NCBI GenBank assembly: GCA_964036155.1
Contig: OZ038423.1
Coordinates: 42,671,249 to 42,735,248 of the forward strand
DNA length: 64,000 nucleotides
Direction of reading: 5' to 3'
From: Diploscapter coronatus
Taxonomy: Eukaryota; Nematoda; Chromadorea; Rhabditida; Rhabditidae
Of this stretch, positions 26,801-40,064 are shown one piece after another. The notes under the pieces were generated by a model. The model was not told where the DNA came from. It did not search any database and was given only the letters and a program-made list of their open reading frames with translations. The position numbers and the translations under genes were made by a program. The stretch's first letter is position 1. The number at the start of each line of letters is the position of its first letter.

Positions 26801-29800
26801 CAAACGGAACCAAAGTAGCGGGAAAGTAAATAACAAGAACGATGAGTTGAAGGCAAAATGTTCAAAATTTGAGTAAAAAACAATGATTTTTCGAAAATTC
26901 TCTAGACATGAGAATTCTATAAAAAGAATTTTTTCTACCGCATACAAAATCTGGCTATTTGTGCGTCTGATCTAGATCTATCTGTCTTACAGGTTTTATC
27001 TCTCTACTATCCCTGTATATCTCATCTCTATCATTCAATTGCGCTTGATCTTCTGTGATCTCGCCACTCAATCGTCACATAGTCACTTATCTTCTTTCTC
27101 TGCCCTCTCTAGGTATTCAATTATCTCTCGCTATTTATGCATTTTCTCAAATAACACGCTGTAGATCTAGCATATGTTAGGGGTCGAAGTCCGCTAAATT
27201 TACATATAAAGGATCGTAGTTTTAATATTTTTGTCTAACTTATGGGTCTTTTCGAAAGCTCACTAAATTTGCTTCTTTACCGGCCTTATTTTGTCTTGGA
27301 AAGTGAGGAGATTTTCAAAGACCCCAAATTGTAGGTCATTTTCTATAATTTGGTCAGCTGTACCATTTGACCCCCACATTTTTTCAATGCAATGCAACAT
27401 CCCAGTTTTTTCCTTCGTGAAAAATTTCACGATCTTTGAAAGTCACCAAATAGTTATGTGGTATCTGTGTTATTTCATGAATCGCGTAGGTTCTCGAATT
27501 TCTAGCATTTCTCTTCATCATTTTTTCACTGCAATGTAAAATCATTCAAAAACACTCCTCCCTCCTTTTGAGAATTTGACAATTTGATAATCATTTTACA
27601 TCAGTCAAAAATTCAATGACAATTCGCCTGTAATCATGATGTATCGCGCCTCGAACTTTCACGAACTGTCTAATTTAGTGAATTGTTTACTTGAATTAAA
27701 ACCAACGAATGATGGTAATAGAATTTCGCTAAATTCTAGAAGATCCTCAAATTCAGAGAATTTCAAAATGATCTGAATCATTAGGTTAATGCATCGCATC
27801 ATAACTGAATGACATTTTAACCGGATACAATAACAGCTTTGGTGCATTCAAGTCTTCTTATCATATCATAAAGGGGACGTTATTTCGGTGCAAAATTTGC
27901 AGAATGACTTGGATTTGCGCAGAAAATACTGTTTGCATACGATGGAATTTAGCAATGACGTTTGTGAAATTTTATTATTTTCATTCTGCAGAATTTTAAA
28001 GATAACTCTAGTAGATCAAAATTAAGTAACCCTCTTGTATTTTATCTGAACTCGCCAATTCAATGCAGTTTTGACGAGTCTTGTTGTGCACAAGAATACT
28101 TCTTTCTGCAATCATCTGTTTCTGCAAACATGGATTTTTTCCTAAACATATGAATCTCAGCCTGTGTTTTGACTTGTATATTTCGTCATTTACCGAGAGA
28201 TTGCTAGGTACACTTTCTCAAAGTCTGCTGCAAACCTTCGAAGAGTCACTCAAAACCCTTCTTATTCTGTCTAAACTTCGCTTATTTCACCAGCTCACTT
28301 TCGTCTTATCTGATTGCGTAAATGTCATGCTCTGTGATTTTTTTTCTGTTTGCAAGTTCCCTCACCGTGCCAGGCAAAAATCATTTCTTACAAGAATTCC
28401 TCCACGTCTCTAGCTCTAATAACTGGAAACAGTGAAATTTCTGTAATATCTTCAGAAAATCAATGATGATTTTGTCACTAAAATGACATTACTTGGACAA
28501 CAATTTATGATAAAAATTATAAACAGAAACATGATTGAACCTTAACCCTGATAGCTGATAAATATGAAAATTCCTGTAATATCTGCTGAAATCAATTCTT
28601 TTACCATCAAGTTGTCACGAAATTTCCCAAATTTAATAATAATTTATAATGGAAATCATACGAAGATCGTAATTGTGAATCGAATTGTTGATTCGTTAAC
28701 TTTTGTCAGTGAAATATCACTTATCAAAATGATTTCGAACAACGCACAAATCAGACTGGTTTCACCTCGTCTTTCTACAATTTTCCCCTTTTGCGGGTCA
28801 GCAAAATGAAAACGAGGATCGAATTTTTTCTTTCAGACCAATTTCCGGTCAATAATCGACTGTTTTCTCATGATTTCGGAAGAAAATCAATTTTTAGTCT
28901 GTCAACAGTTCTCATCAGATCTATGCAATTGAAATTGGAAACCGACATTTCGAATCTGAGAAGTTGATGGACTTGAATTTTCTTATCATTCGCCTTTTCA
29001 AGGAGAGTTGTCCGCAAACATGCACATTTTCGAGGTCATAAAATCGAAAATTCGGAGATAAAGGCGCACTGAAAGACTGCTGTCGGCCATTTTCCAAATA
29101 GCAATAAAAGGCGGTCAATTTATCGAAGGACGATTCTGATTTTCGATCAAACAAACAGACTTTCTGACTGGAAGAAATGGCAGAAAAATGACGAATATAA
29201 TAAGAAGCATAAATTTCTAAAGAGCTAAACTGAAGCCCAAGCACGATTTTTTCTTAACTAAACTCATTCAGTATATTTTACAGCAATGCTGAAGACGAGT
29301 GCTAATGAAAAATGTGCAATTCTAATTTTCAAAAGGCAGACATAGCATGGAGAAAAATCCCATGACATTTTTCGTGGAATTGATCAAATATTTTCATTTT
29401 TGGCAGGCTTTTTCTGGAAAGACAGTTAGTATTTTATGGGGGAATGAGATTTTATTTTCAAAATTAATAATTTGACGAAACGACTTGAGTTATTTACGTC
29501 GGATGTGAGTCAATAAATGAGGAATATTTTAGGAATTTTTGAGAGAGAATGAATTGAAAGAGACAGTTTGTCTCCCCACAAAAAATGACGATGAAAGTGC
29601 AAAACAAACACGCAAAACGATATCGAAACCACTTAGAATCCGCATTCTTTTTCCAAACTATCTGATTTCATGGGTGGTAAAGGACTATTTTCGGCCAAAA
29701 TCTTTAACACTTACTTGAAAATTCAAACTTAGCTTCAGAATAATAGGCAAACAAGCTAAGACATCCAGGGGTGAGCAAAATCTGATTTTCTGGGATGGGT

Positions 29801-32800
29801 CGGGGATGGATAAATCTTGCTCACCCCCGAAGACATCAAAATTCAACCCCATTGTTTCGGTTTTCGTTCACAAAAGATTCGCAAAACTCTCTTCACTTTT
29901 TATGATGATAAGCTCTCGAACTGCAAGAAAATGAACAAAGGAAACGAGAAAAAATTACATGGAGCATGAATATTCATTACTTCCTGAGAACACCATTTTT
30001 CTTTATTAGCATTATTACATCATTAAACTGCATAAACTTTTCTAGGAAGCTATGCGCCATACTCTCAATTACATTCACTTCCGGTCTACTTTTTCCGTTC
30101 CTGACAACACTCATTCAGCCATTTTTTCCGTTCGTCCGTCCGGTTTCCGTTCCTTTCATAAATCTGTTCACCCGTTGCATTCCCTTCATTCTTCCTCTGG
30201 AATCCGCAAACAATTCATTCGTTCTCCTTCATCCAACCGTCACTTTGATGCGGTCGAAAACTTTCCTTTCCCAGACTATAGTTTCAGCGAATAGATTGGT
30301 TTTATTGAATTCTTCGAACAATTTTATTGGATTCCGGGCTGATTAAATCTGAACATATGATTTTATGAGATTTCGATTCTGGCAATTCCTGTTCAGTTTC
30401 GATCATGACTTCACAGATAATTTATCTTGATCAAATCTGTCCTTCAGAAATGCAGTTCTTTTATTATTCGTCTTATTTTGAACACTTCGATATTTCGCAC
30501 TTGATTTCTTGCAAGTTTGACCTGCCTCGGATTTCCACCTGACTTCGTGGCGATGATTTGTCTGCTTGTCTGTCCGGTCTCTCCTCTTCCCGTTGGGTTC
30601 CCTCGCACTCACTCACTCACTCCTTCACTTCTTCTGTTTCCGCCCCACGTGGCATCCGCTTTCAGTGACATTCTGTCTGCTTCTTTTCTCTTTATTCAGT
30701 CTTCCTTATTTCTAATCACTTCTCGCTAATCAGTATGTCTGTCGTCGAAACAGTCACCCCACTTCGCGCTGCCCGACAGACATGCCCCTTTTTCTCAGCG
30801 TCTCCAGTTTTCCCATTATCTTGGTCTTCTCAAGTTTAACGACTATCAATTTTTCTCCTTCTGCCCCAGGTTTTTCACCTGTATCTTTCTCATTTTTGCT
30901 TCTTTTTCACTGCATTTCTGCTGCTCTCTCGTCTCTTGTAAACACAGGACTATAAAGTGCAAATTGATAGGGAACTCCTTTCGTCCTGTCTCTCAAATTG
31001 TTCGACCAAAAATTCGTTGCCCCACAAACTTTCTCATCACATTTTGTGCTGAATCCCTCTAAACTACCGTAATCCGAAAAGATGAACTTCGTCTTTGACA
31101 AGCCGCTCGAAAACGGTCTGCACAGCTTCCCATGCAGGTATTCTAATGGTCTAATGGCTTTTTAGATTTTGAACAAATTCAAACATATTCATTAATTTTT
31201 AACTCTGCTCTAGAACTAGTACCATCTAATTACCGACTTTTCTTGAAATTACTCTTTGTAAAGCATATTAATTTGGTTCTATGGACTTTCACTACAATTT
31301 CTAAATTTGTAGTTTCTACGCATTTCCTAGTTGCCCTGAGAAGTTTCTAGCATATCTAGACTTTTCCATCGAGTATCTCTTGAATATTCCGCGAAAATAG
31401 GCGTTTCTTTCGAGCTTCGTGTTCCCTTATTTTGCAGCATAAGATCAAAGTTTGGGACTTCAGTCTGCATTTCATTTCATTCTGCTGCCCTGTTTACGAA
31501 TAACGTGCTCCCTTCCAACTCATCAACAACGTGATTTTTTCGGTCTGTCTGCCGTTTCTAAGCTATTTAGACTTTGTTTGTTTTTTATCTTCGGATGCAG
31601 ATTTGGTTTTTTGGTCGATCAACTGACCACGTTTCCACGCGTAAACATCTAGTTTCTAGACACCAAACCCCGCCCCATTTTAATCGAGCATAAATAAGAC
31701 TTTCAAAATCCGTCTTCAACCGAATTTGCAATTCAGCATTATTCGAAAACTAATCTCTGATATTCATCCTTCTAAATCAGCACAAACGCTTTAAACGCGA
31801 TCTAGACTTCTACGATATGCAATTCAAAACAAATAAGAGGTCTATGAACATTTTCGACTTCGTTAAGAACGAGAAGTGGAAAGATAATTTTCGCGCTGCA
31901 AGGTAATTTCAAAACTTCTAAATTCCTTAGTTTTTAAAGTCTTAAAATATTCTTTGGCTTTTTTCAATGACTCATGCAATTTCTGGAATTTACCTGAACG
32001 TTCTCTATGCATGCACCAATCTTATACTAGTATGTTTATGCTTCTGTCTTATCAGAAATGCAGCCTTTTTCGTCCTTTTTTCTCTCATTCCCAGTAAATC
32101 TCATTAATCAAATCTCGTTGTTCTCTCCACCCTCCGGAAGCTTCTTCTCTATCCTCAAACCAACTGTTTGACTCGTCGAGTTGTTGTTCCAACCTTCATC
32201 TTTTCCTCGTTTTCTTCATCCCCCTCCAGTCCGCCAGAGTATGACGCAATATTCTTCCCTCTTTTTAGGCTCCGCCCCCTTTTCTAAAGGCCCTCTGCCA
32301 TTCCTCTTTTCAATCAACTTCTGTGCTATTTCTCTCCTTTCTGCTCGTCTCATCAAGCTTTCTCCCTTCCTTTCCATGCCCCAGGCACTTTTCCACAATG
32401 TTCTCTCTCGTTTCATCCAGAAATTCAGCAATCCAACCCCAAACTTCCATCATTCAGTTTTCAGTTCCGTTTTTGTTGTTGTTTTGATTCGTTCAGGTGA
32501 TTTTATCATTACACCGAGTTGCCACTGAACTGATTTTGAGCTGTACGATTTTTAGTTTCATTTTTGATCCGATTCTTATCACTACTGAATGAGCACGAAT
32601 TTTAGGCCAGCTGGAAAATTTTAGGAAAAAGGGAGGTTTTACGCCGAATATTTAGATTTTAATTCCATCGAATTCGTTTATTCTTAATTCAAAAAGTTTC
32701 AACTCAAACGCAATTTAACTGGGGTTGAAACTTTTGTACTCTTATCTGTCGCGTTTTTATTTTAGCTTTGAATTTTATGTTCTATCGACATTTGCACTCA

Positions 32801-35800
32801 CTTTAATCATCACACTTCTCATTCTTCTTCGAAAATGATGAAATGCACTTTTCGAGATTTTTGTTTTCGTCGATATCTTCTAGAGTTGTTGAACTTTTGA
32901 TTTCATTTCGGCCAAACTGCAGAGTTCAGGAAACGACTAGACATCTCTTATTCTTTCTTGTTTATTCTTTTTACTTTTACTGAATAACAACATATTTTGA
33001 TGACTTCAAGTAATTTTTAGTCTTTCCTGTTCTTTTTCCAAAGTAGGCGTATTTCGTAACTCTCTCGGGCGTTTGCCTCACTTCTCCCATTATCTTTCGC
33101 TGACCTGTACGGCCACGTGGGTTTGTGGCGTCACAATCTATCGTTCCTTAGCCACTCCCCTTTTCTTTTTCATTCTATAAGTAGGTACATACTTGCCAAT
33201 GGCTTACTAATCATTCATTGACAAATATTCACTTCCTATTTAAACCGTTCCCAGTTAAACTTCTTGAACCAGAATGCTACCTAAACTAAACTCGATTTTT
33301 CTTTCGCATTCATATTTTCTCTCTTGTCAATTTTCTTATTTCTAGATACTTATTGAATCATTTGTTCCTCGTCTCTGCTAAATTCAATAAATCAAATCAA
33401 ATTTATCATTTCATTCATGGAACGGCAAATTGCATTGAATCTCGTTAACTTCTTTTAAATTTTCGGCTGACTCATTTTTGATGTCCTCGAATTTCGCAAG
33501 CAAAAAATCACACGTTTCAAATAACAAACCCCCAATAGCTCAGGGATGTGTTTATAAAATGGATAGCTTTTTGTATATTTCCATTCTGCACATCGCACCA
33601 TTAAAAATTCCCTATCACATCGACATTCTTCTTCGATACCACTATATTTTATCATCGATATCCTCATTACTTTTCCATTATTTCACTATACAAAATAGTT
33701 GGTAACTTTTCAAAACTTCAATTTCAACTACTTATCGCTTTTCTATCAAATTCAAAACACTTTCTCATTTCGTTCCGATTTTTCTCCAACCTTTAGACTC
33801 ATGTCGATTTTCTCATCCATTCTCGTTTCTGATGAAATGATAACATTTTTATGGCTTTGTGTTGAAGCTCCGCGTCTTTGTCCCTTTTCCATGTTTTTCT
33901 CGCTCAAATCTGATTTTCATAGGTCGTTAAAATTATCACCAAATTTGTTTTCAAAGCAAATTTTCTAGAGTCAATCTCATATTTTATATTTTAAAAATTT
34001 ACCATATTATTTTTCAGTTCGGCAGCTCTGCTGTCAGATTCGTTGGCTGCACCGCCTCTGCGCAAATCCTCTTCTGCTGCCGATTGGAGTGGTGTTCTCA
34101 ACGAAAACAACCGTAAATTGACTCAAGTAAGCAACTTCTTGATTTGCCAAATTAGTTGGTAGGGAGCAGGGTTTTGCGTTAGTACCCGTTGGTACAGGTA
34201 CGAGTACGAAATTTTGTACCCGACCAAAACCCTGGTAGGGAACTTGAAATATAAGTTTTGTAAGAATACTTCAATTTAGTATCTCAGTTTTCTAATAATT
34301 TTAGAATCGATTTTTGTAAAAGTTTCAATTTAGTCAGTTTTTGATGTTTTCTTTGCAATAAGTGATAAATTATCATTCCAGGGTCCCGATTGGGCATCGG
34401 CTCTATTGGAGCACTCGCACAAGAAGTCCTCGTTCTCGCACTTCAACCACCTGTTCGCACTCCAAGGTCACGCCTCTCTGCCACCCAGCAACTCGTCTGC
34501 GTCTCTGCAGATTCACAACTCGCATCAGACGAGCCATAAACCACCCCAGGAAGCGGAGGTAGGCGACTTTTTTCGACTTACAAGTTCAAAAACATGAAAT
34601 CCGATAGCTCATGGGATTTTAAAGTCGGATTTTCTTTAAAATAACGAAAGTCTAACATTTTTTTTTTTTTCGGAAATCCTAAATGTTGACCCGAAAATTT
34701 CTGAAAATTCGGAATATTGCCCTCAAAGATCTGGAAAAATACGAGGTTTGAGCTTACTGGCCGAACAAAATTCATTTCCAACTATCTCCGCCCAATATAT
34801 TTACAAATTCTGGCGAATTTATTTGATGCCCGGAAAGGCATATCACACATTTTGATAGAATATTCTCGAAATCTGAATGCATTTTTTTTGCGAAATAGGA
34901 AGTTTGATGATAGGTCTGTTGCCTGGGAGATTTTGAGGGGATTGCTCAAACTAACTCCATTTCAAAAAGCGCCTTTCATCGTTCCTGTAAAATTCATCCA
35001 GTTCATTCATTCATTATTCATTTGGAAAGTTCATTTTTTTATCAACACTAGTCTAAGAATTGACTGAATTTTCGATGAAGCTGTTTTCATTTCGAAAACT
35101 TATCCAAAACCCACTCATTCATTCAGAAATGGTATTTCTCACAATATTTAAGGGAAAGCGTTGCTAAAAGGAGGAAAACTAGGCGAATTAGAAGTTAAGC
35201 TTTCCAAGCTGTTTTTTTCTTTCAAAAAATCTGCCCAAACACCTACGCGTTAATTTTATTGAGAACGTGCAAAACATGTTGAATGAGAAGATGAAATTAC
35301 TCTGCAGCTGATAATTCGCATGTTTTCTCAATTTATCAAGCTCACGCGAAAATCCCTAAGCACATTCATGTTTTCTTCCGAACAGCAATTTCCTTTCAAG
35401 CAGGGACTTATTCTCATTTTAATCCAGGGATAATCGTTTATCTTTTTTTCGCTTTCTTCTAGACATTAGCTTATTCCTCATTAGTCATATTCATATTCGC
35501 AAGTCGCGCAAAATTTTGGTTCAGTAAAATCAAATTTTGTCTGTTATAGAGATTTTCTAAATATTCCGGATTTTATTCGTGGATGGGTAATGAGTTGAGT
35601 CAGTCGGTTGACTACGCAGATAACAATAGAAAAGAGGAGGTCAATATTTGAATTTTTATCTCAATTCAAAATCATCCTTCGTTATTTACTGATTACGCTT
35701 TAAACATAGCTGTTTTAAGAAAAGAGTATTTTGGTAAACGGAGAAGAACTACAAACTTTTCCAGTACTTGATTATATTCTAAAGTATTCAAATTGGAGAA

Positions 35801-36404
35801 ATTGATTAATTCCAAGTTTGAACTTATGGAATTTGCAGGGTGGTCTTGTTATGTCAGTATCTGGACCAGTGGACCGTCAGCAAGCCCCAAACATGCAAGC
35901 AGTCGCCCATTTGCCCGCTGCTGCCGCTCCACAGAACCTCGCCTCCAAACTCGCTGCTGCCTCTACTGCCAGTCAGGCTAGTCAGGCACAGGTAGATTTT
36001 TAGTTAGTTATTTCTCGACTCTCTTGTAGAATACAAATACCATCTATCGATTTTTTAGAATTTAAAATTTGCTATTTTCAGACGTCGACAAGTAGCCATT
36101 TGGACTCGATGCACAGCACAGAAGCGGCGCACACCGGTCCAAAAAATGTAAGTCAAATTTAAAACAACTTTGGAACTAAAATATCTGCAACTTCTGCTTC
36201 TATGGTAGATCTCAATTTTCAAGCATAGAAATGCATGTAGAATTAAAAAAGAATGTTTGTCGCTAGGGCATACAAAATGGCTGTAACAATAAAATATGAA
36301 AAATCCCCGAACTAATGTCGTGCCTCTTTTCTAAGCTCCTCGTGAAATCGAAACCGAAAGCGGAAAAGCACCGGTCAACGACGACAACTCGTGAATGCGG
36401 ATGA
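20869..36404 (+). CDS. His/Ser/Ala-rich low-complexity protein with alternative first exons (unrecognised)
   Basis: The long form is 306 aa from 20869-20988, 21215-21287, 21631-21719, 21950-22014, 34018-34126, 34382-34558, 35839-35991, 36082-36147 and 36336-36404. All phases agree. It starts with a His-rich stretch (SFMSHHHSAVPHNLHHPNEH), then LRTLSKSEPHLEIPHLLVSQ and LEQEAIQKELNNP. The common part has a Ser/Asp/Trp region (RKSSSAADWSGVLNENN), an Ala/Gln-rich region and a basic end (KSKPKAEKHRSTTTTRECG). I see no signal peptide, membrane helix or known enzyme motif, and it is probably largely disordered. Codon use is strongly biased, with many C- or G-ending codons, which supports real coding. 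The intron 22015-34017 is 12 kb and contains two further first exons. I do not recognise the family. Confidence 0.78.
29758..29837. mobile_element. Miniature hAT-like element with 8-bp target duplication
   Basis: A 64-bp core (29766-29829) starts CAGGGGTGAGCAAAATCT and ends with the inverted form (TTGCTCACCCCCG). It is flanked by perfect 8-bp direct repeats AAGACATC at 29758-29765 and 29830-29837. CAGGG-type ends with 8-bp duplications are the established signature of the hAT superfamily. At 64 bp it cannot encode a transposase and must be mobilised in trans, if at all. It lies in the 12-kb intron. Confidence 0.8.
31082..31137 (+). CDS. Alternative first exon, isoform 2 of the His/Ser/Ala-rich gene
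   Basis: It starts at ATG 31082 and reads MNFVFDKPLENGLHSFPC, then ends in phase 2 with AG before GTATTC. The phase and the final AG match those of the exon ending at 22014, so it can splice to the shared exon at 34018. This implies an internal promoter just upstream of 31082 and a protein lacking the 115-residue His-rich start. Confidence 0.6.
31817..31902 (+). CDS. Alternative first exon, isoform 3 of the His/Ser/Ala-rich gene
   Basis: It starts at ATG 31817 (a second in-frame ATG follows nine codons later), contains MNIFDFVKNEKWKDNFRAA and ends in phase 2 with AG before GTAATT. It is interchangeable in phase with the other two leaders for splicing to 34018. The charged, aromatic N-terminus differs from both other isoforms. 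Confidence 0.6.
34159..34242. mobile_element. Second miniature hAT-like element
   Basis: A 68-bp core (34167-34234) begins CAGGGTTTTG and ends with its exact inverse CAAAACCCTG. It is flanked by GTAGGGAG and GTAGGGAA, a 7-of-8 match. It sits in the intron between 34126 and 34382 of the same gene as the 29766 element. The internal part has repeated GTAC/TACCCG words that can pair with each other. Confidence 0.72.
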
Positions 36405-38578
36405 GAACGAAAAATCGGGGCAAAGTCTCGCGGCCAAATTTGTGAAAATCATGAAAATCCTCACCACCTCGTGATGTGCTGCCAAAAATGCTCATCTTAT
36501 GAAAAGAGAAAAGACCAGCCAAAATATGCCATGCCTCTCGATTCTATTGCTCTATTGTGTTGTGGAATGCTGCTTGAATTAATCAAACATTCAAAGAAGA
36601 GGTAAACACAGGGTAAGACAGTCTTGATTTAGTCCTTCCTCGGAGGCGTGTTCCAACGAGGATTCTTCGCCAAACCCGTCGTCAGGACGGAAGAAGAGAA
36701 TTACAGATACCTTATGGCTCTCGATCGATAAATCGGCCAGAAAATCCCGGAAGACTAAAGCTTCCGGAATAATTTCCGAACAAGTTATTTTTATGACTCC
36801 ATCTTCCATAAGATTTCGGTTTTAACGCAAAATCTTTCACATTTTAGTTTTGATACTGTACTTGTTAGTTCTTCTATGAATTTTCGATTCGAATGTGCTA
36901 TTCTGTTAGATTTCTAATTTTTATTATACGAATCGAATTTTATCACTTTTCGAATTTTGATTTTATTATCATTTTGCCTATTAGACAAGTACGGTATATC
37001 GAAATGCCTAAATGATCACGAAAATTCGAGTTAACTAGGTATCTAATCTGTCCTCTATCAATTGTCCAAATAATCATTTCTCTATCATTATTCAAATTAT
37101 ACTCAATTCAAGGTGGTACTTGAGAGTTTGCTATACACATTTGTGATATGAATTTATATCGTAGTATACAAAAGGGGGCACACGGATTCATTCATTTCTT
37201 GGTTTGTTATTTTATTGTTAGAAAATCTATCCAATATATCATCCTCTCACCAAAATCTTGTCGAAAATTCGCTTATTTTGCCAATTTACCAAGACTTATA
37301 CCCCCTCTAAATCCGTTTCTCTAACGAGATATCTTCGAAAATTCAACACACGATTCTAGAAGATACCTAGTTTTATTCTATTCTTCGTCGCAGACAATAT
37401 TATTTATCAAAGCGGGTTGGGCACGACCATTAAAACTAAAAATTTTCTCATTTAAAAATGAAGCTTTTCGAAATGAGACTTAGCAAATGGGAAGTGCCCA
37501 AAACACTCGAAACTTTTTTATTCCGGATTTAATTTTATTCTTCTTTGTCAAAATCGTTTCTTGTGAATATTTGATGTTGCAGATTTCTATTTTATTATCT
37601 TTGATTTGTGCTATCATTCCTCACTTTTTGATTGTCATTTTTACTTTGTCAGTTTGCTAAATTCATTTGAATTGTACCCTATGGGAACTTCAGCAGAAGT
37701 TCGTTCTTTTCTTCCTCAACTTTTCCTCTTTATTCTAATTTTATTAGGGGTTCATTTTTCCTTCTCCGCCTCAGAATTCATAATTTCGATACAAATTTTC
37801 GACGACCAGAAAAATAAAACGGTTTGTCTAAGTTTTTGGGCAAATTTAGATCGTTTTTCGAATCAAAAATATCGATTTAGAATTTTTAGAAATGGAAAAT
37901 TCAAGGATTTTGCCTGATTTTATCAGCCCAACCCCAAATTTTCTGAGGACTGAACCCCTCGTAAGTGATCAATCAACGACAATATTTACAAGGAAGAAAA
38001 GAACAAAAGATCCTTTAAAAATCGCCAAACTTGTTTATTGAAAACCCTCAAAAACGATGTAAATATCGTTCATTCCACTGAAAATTAGCTCGTCACGTGG
38101 AAGGTGGCTTTCAAATCAGACCAAAAATGAACGATAATTTATGGATACTCGCAATTTTATTACGATGTTTAGAAATCGGGTAGCAACAATTATTTATCCG
38201 GTGTTTTTGAAATTAGTTAGAAAAGGTTAATTTATGGCTGGTATTTTAGCTAGCTTATGCTGGTTTGAATTATCCGTTAATCATGAAGCTTTATTCGATA
38301 AAATTTGACGATTTTATAGTGAAGCCAGGAATAAATTATGATTATTCGAAACGATGATGTCGCTTTGAATTTGTCGTAAATGGTTGCGCAACTGGACACG
38401 TTTCTGGAATACAGAAATTCTTGCATAAAATTTTAAAAATCGAAGATCAGCAAGTTAAGACCAATTTGAAAGAAACTCTTATTGCTAAATGTAGAATCTT
38501 CTTTAGTCATTATTTATATCTTCTTTGCAAATAATGAACTTTGAACAGAATAAAATAGGATAAAAATAAAACCTTTAC
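36405..38578. other. Convergent spacer with an unplaced open frame
   Basis: This lies between the end of the His/Ser/Ala-rich gene (+) and the tentative small basic protein gene (-). A minus-strand frame at 36591-36809 (starts MEDGVIKITCSEIIPEAL, 72 codons) is open and reasonably protein-like, but has no clear acceptor and could not be linked by phase. The rest is AT-rich. No RNA gene is seen. Confidence 0.35.
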
Positions 38579-39520
38579 TCACAATAACAAGTGACTGGAT
38601 GCAGCTCTATGGTTTTGTCCTCTCACATCGTCATAGTTTGATTTCTTGTTTTTCTTTCCCTTCCGCATCTATTGATGAAAATAAGATATTCATCGCTTTT
38701 TAAATTTGATAAGTGAGATTTGTCCAATAGAATTCAGAAAATGAACTTATGCGACTACTGTTTGGAGCAGAAAATGGCATCTTTCATATTTTAATACATT
38801 TCAATTTCTTTTTGGTAGTTAGAAGTAAAACGGTAACAATTATATGACGGAGGACGGATGGCGTCTCTCTCACACTATTTCTTTTTTACTCTAGCCATCA
38901 TACCCTATCTCTAAATATAGATGTCGTCCCTCTGTCATCCTCCTTCAAATAGTAGCTACGAGATGAAAATATAAGTTGCTTACCGCCAACGGCTCCTCTG
39001 CCTATGTAGACACTACAGACTGCTTCGAGCCCGTCTTCGTTGCCGAACTCGGAGTCGGCGCGGCTTTGGACTGCAGCTTCTGAAAAAGCCAACTTTCGTT
39101 CATTATGTTCTGCCATGTCACTTTGATATTTATGACGCCTCGAAAGTTGATTCGAAACGTTTCAAACAATACTCGAAAAGTGGTGAGAGGAATGAAAATC
39201 GTATCTTTGTGAATGTGCGTCTAGTCATGAAGAGGGAACACCATGATGAGCAGAAGGCCGACGAAAATGAAGCTGATCACTCACAGAGTGGTCGTCATCG
39301 ATCTCGCCATTTCTGAAATCCATCGATTTTCCGAAAAAATATAAAGATAAACAAATCGAAAGAAGCCGATGCGAAGAAAGGTGAAAAGAGTATTGAACAC
39401 AGAAGAAAAGTACCAACTAGATAATCTTTTCTTCTTTCGTTTTCATACAATATCCCCATTTTCCTTTATTTCCTCGAAGCGTAGTCTTTGGCTGCCGTAG
39501 TTAGTATACCCCGGTGTCAT
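38579..39520 (-). CDS. Small lysine-rich protein with two alternative first exons (tentative)
   Basis: First exon a is 39449-39520 (MTPGYTNYGSQRLRFEEIK..., 24 codons). First exon b is 39285-39323 (MDFRNGEIDDDHS). Both end in phase 0 and fit a middle exon 39017-39079 (KLQSKAAPTPSSATKTGSKQ) and a last exon 38579-38668 (MRKGKKNKKSNYDDVRGQNH... stop). The products would be about 74 and 63 aa, basic and without a membrane segment. The middle donor is weak (GTAGTG); if unused, the protein stops five codons later at VVST. The last exon also contains a GTGAGT that could lead to more exons. I do not recognise the protein. It lies downstream of gsnl-1 on the same strand, 545 bp from its stop. Confidence 0.42.
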
Positions 39521-40064
39521 AGATGAAGTCTAGACGGAAATGACTTTGCGTTCAAATGTAGTATCCGTTGTCAGAACAGATTTTATTTCTACGTAATTTT
39601 TTTTTCATATCTTCAAGAGTTTGAAATAATCTGAAGACGACCTATTTTATCTACTTCAACGTCAAACTGTTATGTTGTTGAAGATTTATTTAGGGCTATT
39701 AGCAGATCAGAATCTTTCCATGAACTGACTGATTTTTGTTTTTCGACGTTACTATTTTCCCAGTTTATTTCACAACTTCTCAATTTTGTTTTCACACGAA
39801 CACGAAGCAGAGTTTATTATTGAATGAGCATATCATTTATCGGTAGAAAGCAAAACACAAAGTTACGATGATCGTAAAAAAATATTTGTAAAAATAGCAT
39901 CGAATTTATAAAGAAAAATAATATAATGGGCACCAGGTAGATTTTATGATTTTTAGGTACAAGAGCATCATAAAGCTAAGTCAAATTTGAAATGAAGCAG
40001 ATACAAATAATCTAAAATAAGATCTACAAATTGAAAAGACTTTTCTTATTGAAAACTCGATACT

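Larger units (their letters stand above)
22015..34017. other. 12-kb intron with two internal promoters' first exons
   Basis: Besides the alternative first exons at 31082-31137 and 31817-31902 and a hAT-like miniature element at 29758-29837, this intron is AT- and pyrimidine-rich without convincing genes. It has a perfect 8-bp palindrome pair ATTGTGAC..GTCACAAT at 26371-26392 and a CACGTG box at about 33113 within an otherwise plain stretch. Both are possible regulatory sites. An open frame at 25282-25623 does not fit the splice phase. Confidence 0.4.

Noticed and set aside
28921..29244. 107-codon minus frame
   Set aside because: No acceptor or donor pattern and no family signal, so probably a chance frame.
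36591..36809. 72-codon minus-strand frame starting MEDGVIKITC
   Set aside because: No acceptor or start context stands out, and it could not be linked to the small basic protein gene in phase.
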